In this document: one piece after another, positions 50,526 to 58,181 of the stretch
How positions within the stretch are numbered: position 1 is the first letter of the stretch
How the letters are laid out: each line of letters opens with the position of its first letter
Source of the DNA: Turneriella sp942492915
GTDB taxonomy: Bacteria; Spirochaetota; Leptospiria; Turneriellales; Turneriellaceae
Direction: 5' to 3'
Assembly (NCBI GenBank): GCA_942492915.1
Contig: OW818662.1
Span: forward strand, 2,232,001-2,296,000
DNA length: 64,000 bases
Position numbers and translations under genes: made by a program
The notes under the pieces: model-generated
Database searches by the model: none
Seen by the model: only the letters and a program-made list of their open reading frames with translations
What the model was told of the DNA's origin: nothing

Positions 50526-51256
50526 TTAGACTTTTTGGCCCCTGTTTTTGAGCCCTTGCGCCGCGAAACGGGAGCATCTTCGGCAATCAAGCCGTCGCGT
50601 ATTTTGACGACGTGCCGCGCGTATTGCAGCACATCTGGGTCGTGCGTCGAAAAAACGAAAGTTGTCTTGTGCTGCTCATTCAGGCGGCGCATGAGTTCGA
50701 GAATTTTATGCCCGGTATCTGAATCAAGGTTCGCTGTTGGCTCGTCGGCAAGTACAATTTTCGGATTCGTCACCAGGGCGCGCGCAATGGCGACACGCTG
50801 CCGCTGCCCGCCAGAAAGTTCTGCCGGCCGTTGCTTTAGCTGCGCCGACAGGCCGACCTCTTCGATCAGATGTTCTGCGCGCTCTTTGATCTGTGACTTT
50901 GAGAGACCCGCATCTTTCATGAGCAAGAGCGGAAACTCGACATTCTCGAGCACGTCGAGCACCGGAATCAGGTTGAAGGTCTGAAAGATAAACCCGACGG
51001 TGTAGAGCCGTAGATCTGTCAGCGCGTTGTCGCTGAGCGTCGTGATGTCGGCTCCCGCGATGCTGACCTCGCCGCTCGTCGGCCGGTCGATGCAGCCGAT
51101 GATATTCAGCAGAGTGGTCTTGCCGCTGCCCGAAGGTCCGACGACCGATAACAGATCGCCCTCCTCAACTTGAAAATTAACACCCTTGAGCGCACTCACA
51201 GTCGTTTCACCGAGCGGGTATTCTTTGCGCACATTGGTCATTGAAATAATCTGCAT
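50522..51256 (-). CDS. LolD/MacB-type ABC ATPase
   Basis: A 244-residue ATPase. Walker A GPSGSGKTTL near 40-50, signature LSGGQRQRVAIARAL near 145, Walker B KIVLADEPTANLD and switch His in STHDPDV. The sequence MQIISMTNVRKEYPLGETTVSALKG is the LolD/MacB-family start. The ATG at 51256 is preferred to a much longer frame starting at 51415 that would include the operator-like repeat. The C-terminal tail is basic and Lys/Ser/Gly-rich. It powers the two adjacent permeases. Confidence 0.93.
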   Translation of the reverse strand: MQIISMTNVRKEYPLGETTVSALKGVNFQVEEGDLLSVVGPSGSGKTTLLNIIGCIDRPTSGEVSIAGADITTLSDNALTDLRLYTVGFIFQTFNLIPVLDVLENVEFPLLLMKDAGLSKSQIKERAEHLIEEVGLSAQLKQRPAELSGGQRQRVAIARALVTNPKIVLADEPTANLDSDTGHKILELMRRLNEQHKTTFVFSTHDPDVLQYARHVVKIRDGLIAEDAPVSRRKGSKTGAKKSK

Positions 51257-51317
51257 CGTTACCCCAAATCGTTCATCTACAGCCAAAATAAGAATCGGGC
51301 GGTGCGGCGACCACTTT

Positions 51318-51335
51318 ATTAACCATTTGGTTAAT
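51318..51335. promoter_or_regulatory. Operator-like palindrome upstream of the exporter operon
   Basis: ATTAACC-ATTT-GGTTAAT is a 7-base-arm palindrome 62 bases upstream of the ATPase start, inside the intergenic space. Its shape resembles TetR-family operators. The cognate regulator is not seen. Confidence 0.45.
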
Positions 51336-51369
51336 GAATGCCGGTGCCGATTGGGCGTTCTTGTTGCGC

Positions 51370-51798
51370 TCAGCCTTCGCTGATTTGCTTCACCAATGCG
51401 AGCGCCTGTTTCCAATGCTGCTCCGAATGGTTTTTCGCCTCTTCGTTGAGATGATTTTGCTGAGTAACCGACAGTACCACGCCACCACCCCCGGGTTCAA
51501 TCTGATACCTGATCTTCTGATAATTTTCCGGTACATCTGCAGCCCCCGAAAAACTGCTCCAATAGCTCATCACGAGCAGACGCGGTGGCTCAATTTCGAG
51601 TATCGTGCCCTTGTCGACATAGGCCTTTCCCTGCCATTCACCTGAATAGGTAATACTGCTGCCTTTTTTCCAGTCGCAGACAGTAGATGTGCCAAATAGC
51701 CATTGGCGAATTTTTTCCGGGTCGGTGATTGTCTGCCAGACCAAATCTGGCGCTGCTTCAATTTCGACGCTGCATCGCGCGGTGAATGATTCTTTCAT
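51370..51798 (-). CDS. SRPBCC/AHSA1-type protein
   Basis: A 142-residue START-like protein (AHSA1/Bet v 1 fold): VEIEAAPDLVWQTITDPEKIRQWLFG, then SGEWQGKAYVDKGTILEIEPPRLLVMSYW and ending helix HSEQHWKQALALVKQISEG. These bind lipids or hydrophobic molecules. It is transcribed away from the AraC-type gene; such AHSA1 genes often lie beside transcriptional regulators. ATG at 51798 chosen. Confidence 0.85.
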   Translation of the reverse strand: MKESFTARCSVEIEAAPDLVWQTITDPEKIRQWLFGTSTVCDWKKGSSITYSGEWQGKAYVDKGTILEIEPPRLLVMSYWSSFSGAADVPENYQKIRYQIEPGGGGVVLSVTQQNHLNEEAKNHSEQHWKQALALVKQISEG

Positions 51799-51851
51799 AG
51801 TGACCTGAATATAGGTGTTCAACGCGGTTGCGAATTGTAAAAACGCGACAG

Positions 51852-52652
51852 ATGGCAGAAAAAACGTCTGTCAAACCGCGCGGGGTTCTGCGCTTAGCCG
51901 AGGGCAGGCGCCACTTTCGGTTGAACCGCGCGAGGCCGTCGGCAGACCTTGCCGAAACTGTTGAACATTTCTGGTCAGTGCAGTGGAATCTCACCGGCAG
52001 AGCCCCGTATGTTTCTGAAACTCTACCGCACCCGTCGGTGCACCTCGTCTTCGAGTCCGGAGCCTCAGAAATCGTTGGCGTCATGCGCGGACGTTTCACC
52101 CGCACACTCGAAGGCGACGGCTGTGTCTTCGGCGTCAAGTTTCTGCCCGGGGCATTCAGGTCGGTCTGCGGCGTACCCGTTAGTCGATTTACCAACCGAC
52201 GCCTTCACCCTGCAGATTTTTTCAGAACCGCATGGTTTGAACTGGAAAAGCAGATTCTGGGTTTGGGCAGTGTCGAAGCGATGGCTGCCAGGGCAGAAGA
52301 TTTTCTGCGCACGCTGAATCTGCAACCCGATGCAGATGCCCGGCTTGTTAGAAACATCATTGCCGCAATTGCCGGCGACACGGCCCTGACACGTGTTGAC
52401 GCTGTTGCCTCAAAGTTTGCCGTGAATAAACGCCAGCTGCAGAGACTGTTCAGCAATTACGCAGGCGTCAGTCCCAAATGGGTAATCGAACGCTACCGCA
52501 TGCACGAAGCCCTCGAACAGCTTTCTTCGGGCAAAAAGCCTGACATTGCGCTGCTCGCACACTCGCTGGGTTATTTTGATCAGGCCCACTTTCACAGAGC
52601 TTTTCGCAGCCTCACGGGAGTGTCGCCGGGCGACTATGCGGGCAAAGACTGA
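51852..52652 (+). CDS. AraC-family transcription regulator
   Basis: A 266-residue protein. The N-terminal part (about 20-150) is a DUF6597-like AraC sensor domain (VEHFWSVQWNLTG...SETLPHPSVHLVFESG). The C-terminal AraC DNA-binding domain has VDAVASKFAVNKRQLQRLF and SPKWVIERYRMHEAL, SLGYFDQAHFHRAFRSLTGVSP. It is divergent from the AHSA1 gene and probably controls it or itself. The ATG at 51852 is chosen over a TTG 24 bases earlier. Confidence 0.9.
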   Translation: MAEKTSVKPRGVLRLAEGRRHFRLNRARPSADLAETVEHFWSVQWNLTGRAPYVSETLPHPSVHLVFESGASEIVGVMRGRFTRTLEGDGCVFGVKFLPGAFRSVCGVPVSRFTNRRLHPADFFRTAWFELEKQILGLGSVEAMAARAEDFLRTLNLQPDADARLVRNIIAAIAGDTALTRVDAVASKFAVNKRQLQRLFSNYAGVSPKWVIERYRMHEALEQLSSGKKPDIALLAHSLGYFDQAHFHRAFRSLTGVSPGDYAGKD

Positions 52653-52702
52653 CAACCGATTGTTTCTCCTTTACGGGGCGTGTGCATCGCGAACCGGGAG
52701 CG

Positions 52703-53617
52703 ATGACGAGTTCGGGTACTGCGCTTCATATTGCGGATGTATTAAAGAAAAACCAGCCGGCGCTGAGTTTCGAGTTTTTTCCCCCGAAAACCGAAGAGGG
52801 CTCTGACACGCTCTTCAAGACCATCAGCGACCTGGGCCCGCTCGAGCCGGCCTACGTGAGCGTGACCTACGGCGCGGGCGGTTCAACGCGGCAACTCACG
52901 CACGACCTCGTCGTGCGCCTCAGCCGCGAGCTCGGCCTAACGATCGTGTCTCACCTCACATGCGTTGGCGCCAGTAAAGATGAAATCCGCCTTATTCTCG
53001 AACGCTACGCAGAAAACGGCATTCATAACATTATGGCGCTGCGCGGCGATGCCCCGAAAGAGGCGCAGGGCAAATGGCAACAGCACCCCGACGGCTTTCT
53101 GTACGCCGCCGAACTCGTCGCCTTCATCAAGAAACATTTTCCGCAGATGGGCGTCGGCGTCGCCGGCTTTCCCGAGGGGCACCCCGAAACCCCCAACCGC
53201 CTGAAAGAGATCGAGCACCTGAAGGCAAAAGTCGATGCAGGTGCGGATTATATCTGTACTCAGCTTTTTTTCGATAACCATGACTTCTACGACTACCGCG
53301 AACGCTGCGCGCTCGCAGGCATCAACGTGCCGATCATCGCGGGCATTATGCCCATCACCTCGCGCAAGGGCATGCAGCGTATGGCCGAACTCTCGCTCGG
53401 GTCGCGGTTCCCGGCGAAACTTCTACGCGCGCTCGCGCGCGCCGAAGACGACGAACAAGCCGAAAACGTGGGCATCCACTGGGCGAGCGAACAGGTGCGC
53501 GACCTGATCGACCATGGCACCGCCGGCATTCACTTCTACACGCTGAACAAATCGAAGGCCACCCTCAAAATTTACCAATCGCTCGGCATCAAGAAATCGA
53601 CTGCGCTCAGGGCATAA
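52703..53617 (+). CDS. metF: Methylenetetrahydrofolate reductase
   Basis: A 304-residue flavoprotein reducing 5,10-methylene-THF to 5-methyl-THF for methionine synthesis. SFEFFPPKTEEG at the start has the catalytic Glu; TYGAGGSTR, NIMALRGDAP, VGVAGFPEGHPE and GADYICTQLFFD follow in the right order. Length is typical. Start is ATG 52703 (GGGAG close upstream); the GTG at 52682 is less likely. No methionine operon partner is adjacent. Confidence 0.95.
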   Translation: MTSSGTALHIADVLKKNQPALSFEFFPPKTEEGSDTLFKTISDLGPLEPAYVSVTYGAGGSTRQLTHDLVVRLSRELGLTIVSHLTCVGASKDEIRLILERYAENGIHNIMALRGDAPKEAQGKWQQHPDGFLYAAELVAFIKKHFPQMGVGVAGFPEGHPETPNRLKEIEHLKAKVDAGADYICTQLFFDNHDFYDYRERCALAGINVPIIAGIMPITSRKGMQRMAELSLGSRFPAKLLRALARAEDDEQAENVGIHWASEQVRDLIDHGTAGIHFYTLNKSKATLKIYQSLGIKKSTALRA

Positions 53618-53782
53618 GGCCTTTCGCCCAGGCTGGCCAACCACAGCGCGGGAAACCCTCGTACTGAAAACAGTTGACGCATTGTCAAAATCACCGACTC
53701 CTCCGGTCGTTAACTATTCCCGAATAGCACTGGAAGCAGAGCTACTCGGGCCATCTGGCTGCCGCAAGGCGGCCTAACACAT
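53618..53782. other. Intergenic region before tRNA-Asn with partial tRNA repeat
   Basis: No gene. It contains ATTCCCGAATAGC at 53715-53727, identical to 53781-53793 at the start of tRNA-Asn, and an imperfect inverted repeat 53718-53727/53740-53749 with a small GC hairpin at 53761-53773. No other tRNA part is present. Confidence 0.6.
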
Positions 53783-53855
<73 letters not shown>

Positions 53856-54099
53856 CACTTTTCTCACAAACCCTCTCAAAAGAAGCAGCATGCTGCTCTA
53901 ATGGGAATTGGGTCTGTAACAGATTTCGAATCAACCAAAGTAATCCTCTGAATTAATGGCGGCAGGCCGGTTGCGCCGCGCATTCTCATATTCTGCTCAG
54001 ATAATGGCCGGTTGATATGGCAACAGATAAGAATTTCGCCTTTGAAATAAAAGCCTTGCAATGCGATCCCTTTTTGGCGCTGTCGTCTGAAAGCAGACC

Positions 54100-55080
54100 A
54101 TGCGACGTACCATTGCTCACTTGATTCTTTTGGCAGTGCCTCTGCTTATCGCCCCGACCTGCGCGGGCAAGTCGTCGGTCGATGAGGCGTCTCTCGTCGC
54201 CGGCGCGAAGAATGAAGTGTATGGCAAACACGAAATCAGCGCCAAGGGTTCACTCAGCGAAAACTTGCCGGGCGAAGCGATCAATTTTGGCATCACCCCC
54301 TGGGATGACCCTGAAAAATTGCGCAAGATGTACGCGCCCTTCATTGCTTACCTGGGTGAGCAGCTTGGCGTGCGTGTTCGTTTCATGGTTTCACAGGAAT
54401 ACCAGGATCTCGTCGCCGACCTGAGACGGGGTATCATTCACATCGCCGCGTTTTCTCCAGGCGCCTACAGCGACGCGCTCGACGAAGGCATCGAAAAAGA
54501 GGCGCTCTATGTGGCATCGACACAAGACAGCGGCAAAAGCCACTACCGCGGTCTGGTGATCACCCGGCCACAATTTCAAAAACTCGCCGACCTCAGGGGC
54601 AAAAGTTTTGCGTTTGTCGAGAAAGGCAGTTCTTCGGGCTACAAGTTTCCGCTGGCGCTGCTGCTGCAGAAGGGTATAGATCCTTATAAATATTTTTCGA
54701 AAATTTATTTTCTGGGTTCTCATGCGCATGTGGTCGAAGCGGTGGCCAATGGCAAGGTGGATGCAGGCGCGACATGGGATGGCTATGCCGAAAAGCAGCC
54801 GGTCTACCGGGACAAGAAGATCGTGACGCTGTTCAAGACACAGCCGATTCCTTATGACGCGTTACTCGTCTACCGCAAGAAGAGCCCCGCATTCGCCAGA
54901 AAAATACAGAGACATCTGCTCGCGATCAACCAGAAGACCACAACCGCGGGCGGCGAAAAGGTATTGAATAAAGAACTCGGGTTTCCGTATTCCGGTTACG
55001 TGGTTCACAAGCCGCAGGTCTACGATGTCGTTCGGCAGACAAGCCGCCTGATCAAAAATTATAAGCCGCCAAAAGAATGA
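54100..55080 (+). CDS. PhnD-like periplasmic phosphonate/phosphate-type binding protein
   Basis: A 326-residue protein with an N-terminal signal (TIAHLILLAVPLLIAPTCAG). The pattern INFGITPWDDPEKLRKMYAPFIAYLGEQLGV, FMVSQEYQDLVADLRRG, then GSSSGYKFPLALLLQKGIDP and SHAHVVEAVANGKVDAGATWD is that of PhnD/PtxB-type binding proteins. No ABC permease follows; instead the stop overlaps the start of a membrane phosphatase. That suggests the protein senses a ligand for signalling. Ligand unknown. Confidence 0.85.
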   Translation: MRRTIAHLILLAVPLLIAPTCAGKSSVDEASLVAGAKNEVYGKHEISAKGSLSENLPGEAINFGITPWDDPEKLRKMYAPFIAYLGEQLGVRVRFMVSQEYQDLVADLRRGIIHIAAFSPGAYSDALDEGIEKEALYVASTQDSGKSHYRGLVITRPQFQKLADLRGKSFAFVEKGSSSGYKFPLALLLQKGIDPYKYFSKIYFLGSHAHVVEAVANGKVDAGATWDGYAEKQPVYRDKKIVTLFKTQPIPYDALLVYRKKSPAFARKIQRHLLAINQKTTTAGGEKVLNKELGFPYSGYVVHKPQVYDVVRQTSRLIKNYKPPKE

Positions 55081-57116
55081 AAGCGCTGCAGAAAATTCAG
55101 AATGCGCTCGTTCCCGCGATACAGAATCTCGCATCGCGGCGCCTGGTACCAGCGGGCACCTACGCGAGAATCAAAAACTATTCGTTAACAGGGAAAATCA
55201 ACTTCATTGTTCTCGCAGCTGCGGTGCCGATGTTTCTGTTGCTGAGTCTGCTTTTTCTGTTTCTGTACGTTCAGCTGAAAGGACAACTGGATGCGACGCT
55301 GATACAGAAGAAAATTGCGACCAAGAATGCCTTCAACTATTATGAGCGCACGACGCTTGTGTACGCAAAAATGCTGGCCGAAAACCCGTATGTCAAGAAA
55401 GAGCTGCTGGCAGAGACGATCAACGTCGGTCCGATTTTACGTGTCTGCAACCAGGTGCAGACCAGTGTCTTTCTGAACCGCATCACTGTACACGACCGTA
55501 AGGGCTCGGTCGTCGTGCACAGCCATAACACCGCAGATTTTGGCGCGAATGAGCTGAAACGACCCGAAATTGAAAGGGCCCTGAAGAAGGGTGAAAACAC
55601 ACCCTTGCTCGCCCTTGAAAATGGCCAGCTGATTCTGCAAAATACGGTACCCGTCTATTTCGAGGGAGAAACGGTCGGCACAATCACCGCTGGTTATGTA
55701 CTCAACAATGAATTTGCCGTCTCCATTTCAGAACTCACGCAGGCGGGGGTACTTTTTGTTTTGAACGGCAAGATTATCTCTTCATCATTCGCCGACTTCT
55801 CTGCAGCGGGCAATTCAGATGACTACGACGAACAGAACATAACCTGGTCAGTCACACGCACGATCTACGAAAGCGATAGGGGAAAACGCCGGTCGCGCAA
55901 CGTCGATATGCGGTATTTACCGGTAGTCACAGAAAGAACTTCTGCTGATATTCAGCAAGCCGGTATAGCGGTTGCTGTCGAACCGCCCTTCTCCCGGTTC
56001 TGGCTCTATACACTGATCTGGGGGTCTTTCATTTTCAGTCTTGCAGTCGTATCGTTCGGTATTCTGCTTGCGCTGAAGATCGGGCACAATATCGCCAACT
56101 ATGCCTCAGAAATCTCTTCTGCAATGACGGGCTACGCCGAAGGTAATCTTGGCCAGCGCATGACGCATCTCGCGCACGACGAGCTGGGCCGGGTCGCCTC
56201 GGGTTTTAACCACCTTGCCGCCGAACTGCAGAAGAAGATTGCAGAAATTCAGGAAGCAAACGAGAATCTTGAACATAAAGTAGTCGACCGCACCAAAGAC
56301 CTTAACCGCGCACTCGCCGATATCACATCACTCAAAGAAATTCAAGAAGGTGACTATCTGTTGACCGATCTTTTGATTCGCCCCCTCTCTGGGCATGCCT
56401 ACGGTGTCGGCCGTTTGCAGGCTGAAATCTTCATCGAACAGAAAAAGAAATACAACTTTAAGGGACGAACCGGAAACATCGGCGGCGACTATTGCCTGCT
56501 GTCGTCGCTGCAGTTTGAAGGTACAGAAGGCGAATGGCTGTTCTTCTTCAACGGCGACGCGATGGGCAAATCGACGCAAGGTGCATCGGGCGCGCTTATC
56601 TGCGGAGTTACCCTGCATTCGATCTTCTCACGCAATTCAAAACGCAGCCGCATTCCAACGCGACCGGGGCAGTACCTGTCGATGGTCTACCACGAACTGA
56701 ATCACATTTTCTCACTTTTCGATTCGTCGATGCTGATGTCCGCAGCCTGCGGATTAATCCATTCGCAGACCGGCACAATGTATTATTTTAACTGCGAACA
56801 TCCGTGGTCGGTGCTGCTTAGAGATTCAAAAGCAACGTTCATTGAAAACGAACTGACGATGCGCAAGCTCGGCATGCCGATGCAGGCAGAGCGGTTACTG
56901 GTTCGCCGCATGCAGCTCAACAAAGGCGATTGCCTCATTCTGGGTTCAGACGGGCGTGACGATATCGAAATTGCCTCGCAAATCGACTCCGATGAATACC
57001 GTTTTCTTGATATCGTCGAGCGTAGCACCGGTCGACTGCCGCAGATTGTGAGCCTCATCGACAGCTACGGTCGCCGTACAGACGACTTGTCGCTGATGCG
57101 TATCGAATTTTTCTGA
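55077..57116 (+). CDS. Receptor-type SpoIIE phosphatase with dCache-like sensor and HAMP
   Basis: A 679-residue protein. Two membrane helices (near 48-70 and 315-335) bracket a periplasmic sensor domain of about 240 residues. A HAMP-type region (SAMTGYAEGNLGQRMTHLAHDELGRVASGF) and a coiled coil (LQKKIAEIQEANENLEHKVVDR) lead to a SpoIIE phosphatase with metal-site Asp in TGNIGGDY, FNGDAMGKSTQGASGAL and DGRDDI. It overlaps the PhnD-like gene by four bases. The likely model is that ligand-bound PhnD-like protein docks onto the sensor part and switches phosphatase activity on a STAS protein. Confidence 0.88.
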   Translation: MKALQKIQNALVPAIQNLASRRLVPAGTYARIKNYSLTGKINFIVLAAAVPMFLLLSLLFLFLYVQLKGQLDATLIQKKIATKNAFNYYERTTLVYAKMLAENPYVKKELLAETINVGPILRVCNQVQTSVFLNRITVHDRKGSVVVHSHNTADFGANELKRPEIERALKKGENTPLLALENGQLILQNTVPVYFEGETVGTITAGYVLNNEFAVSISELTQAGVLFVLNGKIISSSFADFSAAGNSDDYDEQNITWSVTRTIYESDRGKRRSRNVDMRYLPVVTERTSADIQQAGIAVAVEPPFSRFWLYTLIWGSFIFSLAVVSFGILLALKIGHNIANYASEISSAMTGYAEGNLGQRMTHLAHDELGRVASGFNHLAAELQKKIAEIQEANENLEHKVVDRTKDLNRALADITSLKEIQEGDYLLTDLLIRPLSGHAYGVGRLQAEIFIEQKKKYNFKGRTGNIGGDYCLLSSLQFEGTEGEWLFFFNGDAMGKSTQGASGALICGVTLHSIFSRNSKRSRIPTRPGQYLSMVYHELNHIFSLFDSSMLMSAACGLIHSQTGTMYYFNCEHPWSVLLRDSKATFIENELTMRKLGMPMQAERLLVRRMQLNKGDCLILGSDGRDDIEIASQIDSDEYRFLDIVERSTGRLPQIVSLIDSYGRRTDDLSLMRIEFF

Positions 57117-57181
57117 CATTTTCTGAAATCGCGTTTGCAATTTCTGGCTATATCGCTACAGTTACCGCATATTGTGAACAC

Positions 57182-58168
57182 ATGATTCCATTTTCTGTTC
57201 TTGATCTGGCACCCATCACCGAAGGCAGCGACGCCGCGGTTTCTTTTCAGCGGACGGTCGATCTGGCGCAGCGCGCCGAAACATGGGGTTACAACCGCTA
57301 CTGGCTGGCCGAACACCACGGAATGCCGGGTATTGCCAGTGCCGCAACCGCAGTTCTGATCGGTCACGTCGCAGGCGCAACCAAAAGCATACGAGTCGGC
57401 GCCGGCGGTATTATGCTGCCCAACCACGCACCTCTCGTGATCGCCGAACAATTCGGCACGCTCGAATCTCTATATCCCGGACGCATCGACCTCGGACTCG
57501 GCCGGGCGCCCGGTTCTGACCAAATTACATCGCAGGCTCTGCGTCGCAATCTCGCAGTTTCTTCAGAGGCATTTCCGCAAGATGTGATGGAACTCATCGA
57601 CTATTTCTCCGAAGCACCGCAAGCACGCGTGCACGCGGTGCCGGGCAGCGGTCTCAAAGTGCCAATTTGGATACTCGGTTCGAGTCTCTACGGTGCGCAG
57701 CTCGCCGCGGCGTTCGGGCTGCCCTATGCATTTGCATCGCACTTCGCACCGCAGCAGATGCACGCGGCGATCAACCAATACCGCACGTACTTTCGCCCGT
57801 CGCAGTTTCTCGAAAAGCCTTACTTAATGCTCGGTTTTAACATTATCGCGGCCGATTCTGACGCCGAAGCTGAACTGCTCGCAACATCAGGCCAGCAGGC
57901 TTTCGTCAACCTGCGTACCGGACGTCCCGGAAAACTACCGGCGCCCAAGGCAGGCTACGTTGATTCACTCGACGCGCAGGCCCGCACGATGCTCGAACAG
58001 ATTCTTGCGTGTTCTGCGATCGGCGCGAAAGAAAAGGTAAAAGAAAAATTAGTGGAATTTATCCGCGAAACTCAGGCCGACGAGCTGATGATCTCTTCGC
58101 ATATCTATGATCATGCAGCCCGTCTCAGGTCTTATGCGCTGGCTGCCGAAATTCGGCAATCGCTCTGA
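57182..58168 (+). CDS. Luciferase-like (LLM) flavin-dependent oxidoreductase
   Basis: A 328-residue protein of the luciferase-like monooxygenase superfamily, YhbW/MsnO8 type (single alpha subunit). It begins MIPFSVLDLAPITEG, a known start of the type, and contains NRYWLAEHHGMPGIAS, VGAGGIMLPNHAPL, RIDLGLGRAPGSD and SLYGAQLAAAFGLPYAFASHF. It probably uses reduced FMN or F420-like flavin; the substrate is unknown. Stand-alone gene. Confidence 0.9.
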   Translation: MIPFSVLDLAPITEGSDAAVSFQRTVDLAQRAETWGYNRYWLAEHHGMPGIASAATAVLIGHVAGATKSIRVGAGGIMLPNHAPLVIAEQFGTLESLYPGRIDLGLGRAPGSDQITSQALRRNLAVSSEAFPQDVMELIDYFSEAPQARVHAVPGSGLKVPIWILGSSLYGAQLAAAFGLPYAFASHFAPQQMHAAINQYRTYFRPSQFLEKPYLMLGFNIIAADSDAEAELLATSGQQAFVNLRTGRPGKLPAPKAGYVDSLDAQARTMLEQILACSAIGAKEKVKEKLVEFIRETQADELMISSHIYDHAARLRSYALAAEIRQSL

Positions 58169-58181
58169 CCCATTGCAGAAA

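Noticed and set aside
53715..53749. Second tRNA gene
   Set aside because: Only the first bases resemble tRNA-Asn; no anticodon, D or T arms are present.
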